NCBI GenBank assembly: GCA_032718475.1 | Contig: JAUCBJ010008916.1 | Span: 1 to 64,000, forward strand | Origin: Nemertoderma westbladi | Taxonomy: Eukaryota; Xenacoelomorpha; Nemertodermatida; Nemertodermatidae | DNA: 64,000 nt | Direction: 5' to 3' | Part shown: piece by piece, positions 21,978 through 34,627 of the stretch | Position numbering within the stretch: position 1 is the stretch's first letter | How the letters are laid out: each line of letters begins with the position of its first letter | Notes under the pieces: model-generated | Databases searched by the model: none | What the model was told of the DNA's origin: nothing | What the model saw: the letters and a program-made list of their open reading frames with translations, nothing else | Position numbers and translations under genes: made by a program

Positions 21978-24900
21978 ATGTCTGACACAAAGCAAAACCT
22001 GTCAGACAGTCTCCTAGATACAACCATATGTGACCCAGACAGGAGTGTGGAACGTGTAGGACCGAAGTTCAACTCACCTCCTACTGTAAGAAAGATCATC
22101 CCTCCCGTAGTAATATCAGACCCTAGGCTAGTCCAACATCGTAGGTCTATCATAGGCACTCGAGCTCAGGTCAAGCGGGACCAAGAAGCAGCAGAACAGC
22201 AACTTCCCGCGAGCCGAGAACTTATTTCTCAGCGGCCCGACAGCTCCAGTAGTGCGGATACTGTAGAGCTGACACCCGAGCACGGAGCAAAGATGACAGA
22301 TGCGGTTTATTCGGATCCCCTTCTCATCCTTCCTGCAGCCGTACTCACGAGGTTATTGATTGCGGTGGAGGAACACCAGATTGATTGGGCGAGAAGTAAA
22401 CAATCGACCTAGGATAGTTATGCGGGATATACAAGGGAAGAACTGAAGTCTATTGTCGAGTCGCAATGGAACTTCCCCGGACCCAGACTCCCGTTTGACT
22501 TATCGGAAGCTGCCTGGGAAGATATACACAGGATGGGAGTGACAAAAGAAACCAGCGATCCAGCTGTATGGAAGAGGTCAGCAGCCGGATACGTACAGGG
22601 ATTCTTCAGCTCTATGGAGAGATTAGAGGAACAATTGTTTCGACAACCACAAGGACCTCAAGAGCAGGGAAAGCTGCTTTATCAAGTTAGAGAAAGAATT
22701 CTAAGAATCAGACTAATCTTATCTGCCTTTGAGGAGGCTTCCAAAAGAAGACAAGACACGTCGTTGCAAGTTGCCGTAAAGACTTGGTTTCAGCGGGTGA
22801 GCCTCCAAGTTCAAAGAACTACCCCGTGGAAATCTCAGTTGGATGAGCGCTCAACCCATGGAGAATCAACAGACGCTACCTTTTCCCAAGTGGAAAGCGA
22901 AGCGACAGCAGAGAAACCGCATAAGAGGGATGCCATTGACATCTATCTGTCAGACTATCAACGCTTTGTAGGGGACGAAGAATTGAGTAGATGGCTGGAT
23001 GGACTTAGCCCTAATAGTGAAGGAGCCAAGCTTGTGTTGGACGCAATCGATGCGGATAGGATAGCTGCGAACCAAGCTAAATTTGATGAAAGCATCCGCA
23101 TCGCTAAGGTTCAAGAAGAACAAGTAAAGAAAAAACGTATAGAAGACAGAAAGATAGCAGCAGCGGCAGCAGCAGTGGCAGAAGCAGAAAGAAAGGTGGC
23201 AGTGGCAGAGGCAGAAAGAAAAGCGGCCTTGGCAGCTACAGTGGCAGAAGCAGAAAGAAAAGCGGCTTTGGCAGCTGCAGTGGCAGAAGCAGAACGAAAG
23301 GCGTCTGAAGAGACTGCCCAACTAGAGTTGGAAAATCTTCAAGAGAGGCAAGACAACTTTAATAAACAGTTAACAGCTAGTAATATGCAGATGATGAATT
23401 GATCTACTCCCAAAAGACAAGGTTATACATCATCTGAGGAAGGCGGTACCACCGATCCTGAAGGCGGAGGAAATAGATCTCGTCTAAGTAGGCGTAGAAG
23501 AACATCTCACCGTCACAAATTGCCTGATTTGCCCCCAGCTGTTAGAAGGCAACTAACTAACACAGACTTAGGTAGTGCAGAACCCACAGACCAAATAATT
23601 AAAATAGAAAGACTCCCTACTATAGTAGATGAGCCTGAAATAATTAGGCCTGTTCTTGAAATCACCCCTTCGGTGATAGAGACACCTGTGCTCCCAGAAC
23701 CTACCTCTAAATTCCCTCTGCACAGCACTAAGCTACCTGTGCCCCACAGAACCACCCCTGAAAATGTTCATGTCCCTGACTCCGAGCGAAAAATTAATGA
23801 TTTGTCGCCCGTTGTCCCTCGTCCGCCCGCTACAACGTTGGCGGCTCCCGCTTCGGCGGTCGAGTGGGTGGATGAGAGACGGCGGGGGATGGATCTCCTG
23901 CTCGGGCAGATGCAGGAGACTGTTAAGCAGTTCAAGGGCACAGTAAGGGAAAGTAGGTTAGAGTTGCAAGAAGTGCAGCAAAGTATCGCATTAGAACGCG
24001 ATAAATTAGTAAATACACAAAAGGGTATACCACCACCCCCGGTAACAATGTGTCAACCTGTTAGGTCTGAAGTATCTCATGCGCAAGGTGTGGAGCCTAC
24101 ACGCATCTATACTGCTAGTGAAGTGGAAACTCCTATAGTAAACCCTATTAAGGGTAATTATAAACCCGTTGACAATGATATCCCATATAGACTTGATAAT
24201 AATCCGAGAAATTTATATACCGATAACTCGATATTAAATAACACGATGCACCAAGAAAGTTTTACGCGTCAAATGGCTAGAACCGAAGCCCGTCAAGCGG
24301 TAAAGGTGGGAGAGATCGTCAAGTTCAATGGAGATGAGATGAAATGGTTACCTTTTAATGAATATTACAAATATAACATACAGAACTCTGTGCTATCTAA
24401 TGGAGAGAAACTTAGATTCCTCATCGAGTGCTTGGAAGGATCTCCCAAGTTAATGGCGTTAAAGTTTATTGGACATCCAGACGGATTAAGGCAAGTTCGG
24501 GATACACTAAACATCAGGTATGGTAATAGGAATAATATAGCTAAATATTTGTAAGCAAAATTAGTAGCGCCCCGAAAGTTCATTAGCAGCGGGATAATAG
24601 AGTTTTCCGATGAGATTCAAGAGATCTGTAGACAATTAGATTGGTTAGGTAAGTCTCATGAATATCAGAGTTCTATGGTTATTGGAGCCGTGGCTTCTAC
24701 TTTACCGAAGGGTGGAGTAGGTACACGCTGGGATAAGAAAGTGTTATATATGATGGAACAACAACGACGAGACCCTACCATGGCTGATCTCATGTCATTC
24801 TTAGATGGAGAAGTGAAATTACAGCTCCTAAAGCAGTCCAGAGAGAAGACACCGGAAAACAAGGTAAGTGAGAAACCCGTTTCTAGGAGAAAGGTAACAC

Positions 24901-25670
24901 CAGTGTGTTATACAGACGACGGCGAAAGCCAGACTTCTCAAGGAGAGGATAGCGGGAAAGACACTGAAAGATCTTATTATGTCAATAAAACGCCTAAAGA
25001 ACAGGTAAGTAAATTCAAGTCTCGAACCAATGACAGGAGAGAACAGGTAAGAAAAACTCCTCCTACGTCTCCCAAGAGAATTCAGGTGAGAAAGCCCGAA
25101 GAAAGAACGAGTGTGCACAATGTTATTCAAAATAAGGTAAGTAACATCAAATCGAAATGTGCGCTATGTGACGGGACCCACCGTTTGAATATGTGTGATG
25201 AATTCCTGAAGAAATCATTAACGGAGAGACGGGAAGTCATGTGGGATAAGCGGTTGTGTTATAATTGCCTCAGACAAGGACACCAACGGCGAACCTGTTA
25301 CTCCGACACAAGGTGTGCAAACTGTGGTGCGAAACATCATATCTTGTTGCACACTGAATTTGAGCGAAACAGCCAGAGTCAGGTAAGTGATTCCGAACTA
25401 CATGTCCAATTCAGTGATGTGAACGACACTGACCAAAGTTCTGAGATGGAAGGATTCTATACAGATGAATTCTCCGACGAAGATGAATCCTGTTACATGA
25501 TAAATACCGCAGTGTATCGAGCACTTACGTATGAAAAAGACACAGACAGCGACCTTACCCTAACTACTTCTGATCGACAACCATCTTGGAAACCGCCACC
25601 TTCCAATGTAGGAATCCGAGAATTTCCTGTAGTACAGGTAAGGGTCCACGACCTAAAAGGAGTTATGTAG
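21978..25670 (+). pseudogene. BEL-1 gag, three in-frame stops
   Basis: This is the Gag capsid/nucleocapsid region. One frame runs from ATG 21978 to TAG 25668 with stops at 22410 (TAG), 23400 (TGA) and 24552 (TAA). BEL-2 has TAT (Tyr) at the last of these. An Ala/Glu/Arg-rich heptad-like stretch at about 23150-23310 suggests a coiled coil. A DUF1759-like region (FNGDEMKWLPFNEYY onward) lies at about 24320-24760. The nucleocapsid has a classic CCHC knuckle (CYNCLRQGHQRRTC, about 25258-25299) flanked by two more Cys/His clusters (CALCDGTHRLNMC and CANCGAKHH). Gag probably packages element RNA in the cytoplasm. At about 25650 a one-base deletion shifts the frame; BEL-2 continues from gag into protease without a break there. 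Confidence 0.9.
24863..25643 (+). promoter_or_regulatory. cluster of seven splice-donor-like sites in gag
   Basis: Consensus-like 5' splice sites (AAG or CAG before GTAAGT, GTAAGA, GTGAGA or GTAAGG) start their GT at 24864, 25005, 25048, 25086, 25137, 25383 and 25638. All are in the same codon phase, encoding K/Q-V-S/R each time. Four or five are kept in BEL-2. Use as real donors is not shown; they could serve splicing to the downstream ORF or U1 binding. Confidence 0.45.
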
Positions 25671-28600
25671 TGAACGCCCTCCTTGACTCCGGTAGTACAG
25701 GAACATTCATCGACAAAGAACTAGCCGAAGACATCTTTGCTGGACAACCCAAGTTCCGAACTAAGCTAAACATGTCAGGAATTATGCAGGTTTGGAAATC
25801 TACAGTAATAGCGGATTATTATGTAGGTGCGTTGTCCACCCCCCAGGATGAACTAGGAGAACATAGTATAAGGTCAGTAAAAATGGTGGCGATAAAGAAC
25901 TTTGCTACCACCCAAGTGGAACCTTATAATTGAGATGAGGACGATTTCACCCAGCAGCTTGAAATACCTAGATTCAACACCGATTACCCTGGAGTGCAAA
26001 TACTCATCGGTCAAAATGCGCATGAAGCGCCCGAGACATTGGAGAAACGGCCTGCTCAACCGCAACCACTACAAGCTTATGCGGGAAGAACTAGAGTGGG
26101 TTGGTACTTTACGGGCCCTTCCCGTAGAACTCTCATGGAAAGATTACCGAAAGACCAGGTATATCAAGTAAGAGAATGGGAAGTCGAGGGCAGTGAGTTA
26201 GACGATCCAACTGAGGGAACACCATACTCCTCAGATAATGACGATGTCCACCAACTTTTCGACGAAGAGAATACCATTGATCTCCTTAAGGAAAACGAGA
26301 CTTGGCAAAACCAAGTGAACTTATGTCAGCTCCTTCTTCCATCAGAGCGAGACGACTATAACGACAAACTTAATGACGTCATTGAACGTTATAATGCCAA
26401 GACTCGGGATGAACACGCCGTACGATTCTTTACTCAAGAGGCTGTAGAGCCCAATTCATACGATAAGGCCCTATCAGTAGAAGAAGAAAGAGCCAAGCAG
26501 ATCCAAGAGACAACTACACGTTTTCTTAAAGATCAAGGTAGATATGAGATCGGTTTACCTTTCCGAAAGCGAGAACCAAAGTTCGTAAACAACAGACCCT
26601 TGGCGGAGAAAAGAATTGCTCAACTACATCGACGCCTTACGGCAAATTCTTCAGCTAAAGAAATGTATCAAACGCAGTTGAAGAAATTTATTAGCAAGGG
26701 ATATGCGGAGCTAGTACCGGAAGAAACACCTATAACTGAGAGAACGTATTATTTAACTCACCATTACGTTCCCAAACCCGGTAAACCCCATGAGGTACGA
26801 GTGGTGTTTGACGGCTCCGCCCTCTATATGGGCCAATCCCTTAATTCCGAATTGTTACCCGGACCCAACTTACTCCAATCCTTGTTGGGAATACTCCTAA
26901 GATTAAGACAATATTCAATTGCTTTCGCCTCAGATATAGAAGGCATGTTCTTACAAGTCAAGGCGCTGGATAGGGATTGAGATAGCCTACGATTTCTGTG
27001 GTGGCCTGAAGGAGACCTCAACCAGAAACCGGTGGAGTACTGGATGACCATCCAGGCATTTGGGATAATCTCAAGCCCTTCAAACGCCTGTTCAGTGGTG
27101 CGCACCACTGCGGATGACAACCGAGAAGCCTTCTCTAAAGAGGTGATTGACAACATCAAGCGGGATATATACATGGACGATAATCTAAAGTCCCTTCCAT
27201 CAGTCGAAGAAGCCATTGACGTCGCTAAAGGAACGGTAGAGTGCTTAAAAAGAGGTGGATTTCGATTAACTAAATTCACCAGCAACTCCCGTGAGTTTCT
27301 GGAGTCGATCCCGGTAGAAGATCGAGGAGCGAAAGACCTAGATCTAATAAAAGATGATCTCCCAGAAACTAAGACCCTTGGTTTGAAATGGGACACAGAA
27401 AGAGATATCCTGTTTTTCCAACTAAAACAGCGAGATAATCCAGTTCGGACTAAACGGATTTGTTTAAGTATCCTGAGCACTTATTTCGATCCATTGGGAT
27501 TTATTAGCCCAGTTATATTGATTGCTGGGAGTTTAGTACAACAAATGTGGCTTGAAAACCACTCATGGGACGATCCACTTAAGGGAGAATTATTAAAGAA
27601 GTGGATGAAATGGGAAGATTCTCTACCAGCCATCGAGAACTTTATAATTTCCCATTCATATTTTGGTCATGTTCTCCCTACGTATTCCTATCAACTCCAC
27701 GTGTTTGGAGACGCCAGCGATATGGGAATAGGTATAGTAGCCTACCTAAGGGTGGAAACTCCGGACGGAATCAAAGTCGCCTTGGTTACCTCCAAGGCAT
27801 TGATAAACATTAAGTTGAAAGTTCCTCGAGCAGAGTTAAAGGCGGCTCTATACGCTACAGCCATCGGCCGGAATGTAACAGAACAGATCGACTATCCACT
27901 GGAGAAAACTGTCTATTGGACCGACGCTTTACTCGTGTTGGAGTATATAACCAATGAAGTCTGTCAGTTCAGCGTCTTCGTTACCAACAGAGTAGCCATT
28001 ATACTCAGTCGCACAACGATGGATCAATGGAGACATTGCCCCGGAACGATTAATCCAGCAGACATCGCCTCCAGGGGAGCAACTCCACAAGAACTGGTAG
28101 ATACTCCAGACTGGTTAGGTGGACCCGACTTCCTCTACAAAGAAGAAGAAGAATGGCCTCCTCATCTTACTACCACAGAGATTAGACAGGCCAAGGGAGC
28201 GGAGAAAGTCAAACCTAAAACTCGGGCGAGTAAATCGAAGTTATTCAAACCCATGGTAGATCTGTCTGTACTACATACTTCCGGAGACGACGCTTTGGAT
28301 CAGAAACCCACAGCCACAAATAAGCTTGTTGTGGAAATCCGTGAGAAGGATTGGAAATCTGGAGTACCAGACGTCTCGCAAGGACTCTCACCTCTTCTGC
28401 AGAGAGCGATACATCACTACAGTTCCTGGAATCGGCTCTGTAAGGCCGTTACATATTTAAAGAGATGTTTTCACCATCACTACTCCGGGATGAAGACCAA
28501 AAGTGATACCGCTCCAATAACATCGGTGCAAGTCCATGTTATTAAAGATCTTCCCAAATATAAGATATCCGACAGGTTTCTGAAGGAGAAGATCAGTTAT

Positions 28601-30043
28601 CAGGAGCATGAAGAAACCAACAAGCAGATGCTGAGACTCCTGCAATGCTATGAGGATTCCGATAAGTATTTCCTGTTGTTAAGGCGCTTAAGGGATCGTT
28701 TCTCTAGCACAATGATAGATGGGTTGATACGTGTTGGAGGAAGATTAACGAATGCTCCATTATCCTTTGACACTAAGTTTCCCATACTCATTAGAAATCT
28801 TGAGATACAAGTCAAGATGATTGTAGATGTTCACAGCAAACTTTATCATGCTGGTAGAGAACGAGTTCTTAGCGAAATTCGAACTCGCTATTATTTTTAT
28901 AAACCCCGTAGAGCTCTGAACCAAGTTCTTAGGAACTGCATACCCTGTAGGAAAGCATTCAGTAGGCCTTTAACACAGCGAGAGGCAGAATTACCTAGGG
29001 AACGAGTAAGCTTCTATGAACCACCCTTTACTAATACCGGTGTAGATTTATTTGGCCCTATTGAAGTATATCGTGCTAGGACTATAGTCAAGAGATGGTG
29101 TGTCATCTTTGTTTGTATGACTTGTAGAGCTATCCATCTCGATATGGTGAACGATTTATCTACCAACAGCTTCCTATTAAGCTTACGACGACAGATCGCT
29201 TGCTTTGGAACTAGTAACACGATGAGATCTGATAAGGGAACAAACTTCATTGGTGCCAACAATGAAATCAAAGCTTACGTCAAAGATTGGAACCAAAGAC
29301 AGGTGGACGATCAGCTACGAGTAACAGCGTCTAGCTGGACCTTCAACGCCGCCGACGCCCCTTGGTGAGGAGAAAGTTGGGAGAGATTAATAAGAAGTGT
29401 GAAGACCGCATTTCACTTTATAGTGCCATGCCGCGCGTATCTCACCGACGAACTTTTGCGGACGTTAATGGAGGAAATCGCCGCCTATCTCAACGAGAGA
29501 CCGCTTATGCCAGTCTCATCGAGTCCCGATTCCCTGGAAGCGCTAACACCCGCGCACTTCCTACTGAAGAAACCTGTAGCCATGCTCCCACAATCGGAAA
29601 TCACAGACGGAGACGAATACTGCCGGCAAACTTGGCAACTCATGCAGTTGTTATCCCGTCGTTTCGCTGACCATTTCGAAAAACATTATCTGCCCACGCT
29701 ACAACTTCGAACTAAGTGGTTTGCGCAGCAAGAAAACGTCAGCGCTGGAGACATGGTCCTTATTGTGGATTCAGATCTTCCACGTAAGCGGTGGCAGACA
29801 GGTCGTATCATCGAGACTCACATCTCGGATGACGCTTTGGTGCGATCGGTAGAACTCGTCGTCATGCGACGTAACTTCAAGAAACCGGGAATTGTCTTCG
29901 AGACACAGCAGCTCAATCGCCCAGTTGGTCGTTTATGTTTACTGGAAAGTGACAGAGAACTCTCCGGAAACTATGGAAGGCAAGATACTCTTCCCACGAC
30001 CACCTCCCTAATCCAACAAACATCTAGGGACTCCCCAACTTAA
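25586..30043 (+). pseudogene. BEL-1 pol: protease, RT, RNase H, integrase; three in-frame TGA stops
   Basis: One frame covers the whole of pol apart from TGA codons at 25931, 26978 and 29366. BEL-2 has TGG at the first. The retropepsin active site LLDSGST is at about 25679-25700. RT motif A (FASDIEGMF) is near 26925-26950, and the catalytic YMDD is at 27170-27181. The RNase H-like region starts with FGDAS at about 27706 and includes PRAELKAAL. The integrase has an HHCC zinc finger (VHSKLYHAG to NCIPCRK, about 28826-28955) and a DDE core: VDLFGP at 29041, SDKGTN at 29228, and the Glu of WERL at 29381. A DUF5641-like domain (RKRWQTGRI and so on) ends the protein. The element would copy its RNA into DNA and integrate it, but this copy cannot make intact Pol without readthrough. 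Confidence 0.92.
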
Positions 30044-31682
30044 CAACGGCTGGAGTGGGTGTGTGACTATATTTGTATTTGTTTTTATTCTTTTATATTT
30101 ATGTATGTATTATTATGTAATTTTATTATAATCGTTTTCGTTAATTTTATTTAGTAGAATGTTATTTTAGCGATTATTTAGTAGATTAGTGCAATATATT
30201 AGCGTTTATTACTTAATTACTTATATATTATAGATTTAGTGCGACGGCGAGAAATAATTCTTTTCTCTTTCCTTACTGTCCGTATTACATTATAAATACG
30301 TGACTACCGTAAGATGAAATGTCCGTACTTATTAAAGTACAATAAAGCTCCTACTATATTCAAGTATTATCGGTAAGTAGAGTATTAGGAATGCAAAGTT
30401 CAGATCCTCGTGTCTTGGCTAAACCAAGCTCTGGGTAGACCTTGGAAACGACTTGCCTCTTCTCACTGACATTGCTTCGTGCGATATTGCTCTCATACCG
30501 TATATTAAATAATACATATAGTAGCGTGATGTCCCTTTAACAGTAGCGTAAAACGCAAAATAAATCTGTTAAACCCTTTGACCATCTGCAATTCTAGTCG
30601 ATTAAGATATCGCGGCACCCACCGATATACTTGAAAGACAAAATTCTAGAATCAGTGGTTAACGTCCCCAGACTTGTTCTGGAATAAACCGGTGCCCATC
30701 CTAAATATTAACTATTAATATTTATAAAATCTGTCAAATTTCAGATCCTTTAACATTCTAGTCGATTAAGATATCGTAGCACTTACCGATACTCTTAAAA
30801 AGACAAAATTCTAGAATCAAGGATCCCAGTCCCCAGACTTGTTCTGGAATAAAATTGTGTCTATTTTAATATTAAATAATAGAATTGCGGGAATAAATTT
30901 AAATTCATCTTTTAATGAATTTGATAAATTGTTATTTTATACAATTTATAATATTCCCAAAATTCCATTAATTAATAGATCATGGGAGCGGAGATTCACC
31001 TATTAAGTGTATTAGTGTGCGAGAATCTCCAATATAGAGTCAATAGCCGATAAAATTCATAAAATCATGTATAAAGATGATATTGACCATTAAAGACTCA
31101 CTATTAAATAGCCTCCCAGATCTGTATGCATGGGAATTACCCTAATTCTACCGCTAGCTTTCCATAATGTCACCATAGCAACAACCACGCTAGAATTAGA
31201 AGCGAGTTAACAGAACAATAAAAAGCTTGCTCATTGAATATCATACAGAATAAATAGCACACCGCTAGTATCCAAGGATACATAATAACAACGTGACATT
31301 CTGGAAGGCACTTGACTAACGGACAAATGACCCGAATGTGTGATAGAATGTGTACCATTTGTGACAGTTACGTGGAATTTGTGCGTTTGTAGGTGAATGT
31401 TACTACTAAGGTGTGTTTACAGTAGCGAGTCGCAATTGTGAAAGTAGCCCTAACTCTCCAGTAAGAACCTGAAGTATATCTAAGCCTTTGGGACGGACGG
31501 TGGAGTGACTCGTGCTGGTTGTTGTAGTCGTTGTGCAGCTACGACGTTGGCGATAGGCACATCGGCGAAAGTACACCAGCGCTGAGGATCTCGCACTGTC
31601 CGGGGGCAGAGAGGGGTAGGCAGCGACGCCCGCTCGCCTAAATATAAACTCATTATAATATGGATAAACTTATATAGCAGAT
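30044..31682 (+). other. BEL-1 post-pol non-coding segment with duplicated module and hairpin
   Basis: A ~165-bp-spaced duplication (about 30590-30690 and 30750-30860) shares TTCTAGTCGATTAAGATATCG, TTCTAGAATCA and CCCCAGACTTGTTCTGGAATA. A stem of CTAATTCTA (31142-31150) and TAGAATTAG (31191-31199) follows. Both structures are kept in BEL-2, which suggests a cis-acting RNA role, but that is inference. Confidence 0.6.
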
Positions 31683-33259
31683 ATGATTGAGTTGATAGAA
31701 GATGATCTTGGTATCAGGGAGCGATATACTCTACCTTTACAAGCGTTTGTTGATAGCTTGATACGCGGCGACGCTAGTCCAACTACTACGGAGGACGATG
31801 GTCGTTATATCGAACCGCCAATGTCCCAGGAGCAACTTACGCGTGAATTGGACTATAGAAAATTCACCGCTCGCTGTGCGCGTCGTAAATGGTACGTATA
31901 TGGACTTCTTAACTACTGGTCATCCTATCGACCTACACGATACGAACGATATAGACACCAAAAGGGAAATGGTTTTATTTAAATATCATACCCAGCGGAA
32001 GCGGAACGATAAACTGAGACTCGAACACGAAAATTCTATTCGAAACCGACTCGAAAGTGAGGATGTTGAAGAGCCGGATAAACGCAGCGACTTCACCAAA
32101 ATATCTGGAATTCCTGGGAGAAACATATCTCGATATTACCAGTCAACAGAATCTAGGAACTCGATATCCTCAAGGTATATATCATGACCGCATGGTAGAA
32201 CTCAAACGGCTCTATTCCACTATGATGTATCTTACCGCCGATCGACCGCTACCTGTTGTACCGGATAGCTTCGAACAGATGGAGGAATATTGTAAGCTGG
32301 AGAAAGATCACTCGCGTTCCCCCTACAAGACGTGCGTCTTTGGTATTATTGCGATGAATGCCCTAGACCCAACCAACAAACAGAAAGACCTAAACATCCG
32401 CGGAGACGTTGCACTAAACACGGTTTTACTCGCTATACTTGCGGGAGTTTCGAGCGAAATTTGTTTGACGTATCACCTACGCTCGTTCGACTCAGACGAT
32501 CCTTAAATAAACCAATGATCAGAGTTTCGGAATACTCGATCAGACCTCCTCATTCCCTAGTGAGACCTCAGACTCTTGATCCTATTAGTATGACGGATCC
32601 TCCCGAGCTGTACTCACTGTTCAAAGATCTAGTGTTACCTGAACAATTAGTCGGTGGCACCCCGGTTGTGGGCTTCCTAGATATTAGCCCATCCTCCCTA
32701 ACCGGATTGGGACGCGGACATTTAATATCGCCGTTTAACCCTTACCATCGTCCCGGCTTAACACGATATAACCTGTCACCAAAGTGGCGGAGAGCGTTGT
32801 ACCAAATGAGTTAGACACTATTCTACAAAGATCAGAAAAGGAACTTACGCTTGTTCAGATAAACGTAAATTGCACTAGCAAGTCCAAGCGGTAAACAAAG
32901 TAACTTTATCTCAGTTCGATCGGGAAATCCAGAATCTCTAAGAAGTTATCGAACTTGGACGACCCTATTCTCTGCGAGAGTTTTTGGATGAACGTATCCA
33001 GCTACGAGCAGAGGAAAATCAGCTCGAGGAGAAGCATATCGAAACAGCGGATACCCCGACCATAATCCTACACCTTCTGATGCAATCATATTGCACCCTT
33101 CACCCAGGAGTTATGGCCCTCCTAGTAAAGTGGCTCCCCCCAAAGAGAAAAGGATTCTTGCTAGCTTTAAAAAACTGCGTAAACGCCGTCCACGCAAGAC
33201 AGACTAACTGTTTAGAGTATTTTTATATTTTAGAAACTGTGATTTTTTATATTTTATAG
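31683..33259 (+). pseudogene. BEL-1 third ORF, function unknown, frameshifted
   Basis: A protein-coding remnant lies between pol and the 3' LTR. It starts MIELIEDDLGIRERYTL at 31683 and continues in pieces at about 31880-32080, 32057-32506, 32509-32814 and 32984-33259, with at least four frame changes. BEL-2 has the same gene at 43944-45354, so it belongs to the family. I recognise no domain. It lacks the signal peptide, Cys-rich ectodomain and C-terminal membrane anchor expected of a retroviral-type envelope, and its only moderately hydrophobic stretch is near 32400-32470. It could be an accessory protein or a captured host gene. Confidence 0.6.
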
Positions 33260-33271
33260 AATTAAATCCCA

Positions 33272-33285
33272 TTTTCTGGGAGCGG
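33272..33285 (+). promoter_or_regulatory. BEL-1 polypurine tract region
   Basis: The sequence CTGGGAGCGG directly precedes the TG of the 3' LTR, the position of the plus-strand primer. The same bases precede the BEL-2 3' LTR at 45354. Confidence 0.6.
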
Positions 33286-34453
33286 TGTAAAAGCTTTTGT
33301 GGGATATAACTGGCCCTTTTGCTTCGCAATCCAGTTTCCCTCAATGCGCTCAAATACTCTAAAGAAAAACTCCCTAACTCAAATGATGCAAGCTACTGGC
33401 TGATTGGCTGATTTGCTGTACGTATGGCCTCTTTGTTCTGTTCGATCAACCAACCAGAGCAAGGTCAACCAAGCAGAGTGATTCATCCTGTGTGTTGGCT
33501 AAGGGCTGCAAAAACCCGAATAGTTCGGCATTTAGACATTCGTGGAATCTGTGGAATATGGAGCTCTGCCAATGAGAGCTTTTCCTCTTTGTGTTGAAAG
33601 CTACCTGCAACAGCTCACAGGGTTCAGTGTGTTGGTTTTTCCAGAGCCTAAGAACATCGGCCATGGAATTATTCTGAATTATTCCAACATTAGAACGACT
33701 TTAATTATAAGAACACATAACTGTTACCGCAGTGGACCGGCACGGTACGGTACGGTACGGTACGGTACGGTACCTACTGCTGTATTGCACATTATTTACT
33801 GCTATTTACTGTTTGTTATTAATTGTATCAGTTGTTTACATATTGTTATTTGGAGAATAACGATAAACGATCAGAAACCCCGATCTTCTTGATACACTAA
33901 GGTTAGAGAGACCGGTTACATATAGCAATTGCGACTTATATTATCGTGCTTGTAGTGAATTGAATGGATATGTCGGTTGCTATTCTCTTTATATATGATT
34001 AAAATCAGTGACTATCGGCAATTCAGTGTGCAGCGGTGTGCAATAGTCTGTATGTGCTTGTCCGCGTAACAAAGCATCTCCTAAAGAATGCGCCTTATGT
34101 GTAACTTATAATCCATTCCGTTGTGTTTAGTGTAAGCCATAGCTCTGTTTATATAGATAGAGCGCCACGTCCTAAAGGAACTGCTAATATTTCCCGAAAG
34201 TGAATGATATTTGTCAGGAATTATATTAACGATCAATCGAATAGTACGGTAGGCCTGCACCGCAATCAAATTAAAGCATCCGAATCCAGTCTCCCGGGTA
34301 TATCCAGCGGGTGAATGGTCGCGCATAGACTGGCTTCGGTTAATGTTGGATTTATTTGTGTCAAATACTTGTCATAGGCTAAAGTCGATTTATAACCTAG
34401 AAGACATATAGATTTGGCGGGTTAAACTGCCAAAGGTCTTAAAAGCGCGAACA
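33286..34453 (+). repeat. BEL-1 right LTR, complete
   Basis: Runs from TGTAAAAGCTTTTGTGGG to GCGCGAACA, 1168 bp, with TG...CA ends. Its first ~280 bp have no counterpart at the left end of the element. It contains an iterated GGTAC stretch (about 33740-33773). Confidence 0.9.
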
Positions 34454-34627
34454 TATACTGTATGAGCGTCGTATACGTATATGTCTACTATTTAGTGTTT
34501 ATACTTTATTATTTTACTGTATAAGTACGTTGTTGTTGTGTACTGTTTATTCATTTATATTATAATCTATGTGCTTTGTATATGTGTTCTGTATAAATCT
34601 TTATTCTTTATTATTTTACTGTATATG
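34454..34627. repeat. 104-bp tandem array, left block
   Basis: About 1.7 copies of a T-rich unit including TGTGCTTTGTATATGTG, the same unit as at 46560-46915. This is the target sequence into which BEL-2 inserted. Confidence 0.85.

Larger units (their letters stand above)
18705..34453 (+). mobile_element. BEL-1: BEL/Pao LTR retrotransposon, nearly full length
   Basis: The order is LTR, long leader, gag, pol (protease, RT, RNase H, integrase), non-coding segment, third ORF, purine tract, LTR. Integrase lies after RT/RNase H, and the domain set (DUF1759-like Gag, DUF1758-like protease, Pao-type RNase H region, integrase, DUF5641-like tail) identifies BEL/Pao. The right LTR starts TGTAAAAG and ends GCGAACA. 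The left LTR has lost its first ~280 bp, so the target duplication cannot be read. The shared parts of the two LTRs differ at only a handful of sites plus one ~20-bp indel, so the insertion is young, yet the coding region has six stops and one frameshift. Confidence 0.92.

Noticed and set aside
31683-33259. Retroviral-type envelope gene
   Set aside because: Third ORF of BEL-1 lacks a signal peptide, Cys-rich ectodomain and C-terminal anchor.
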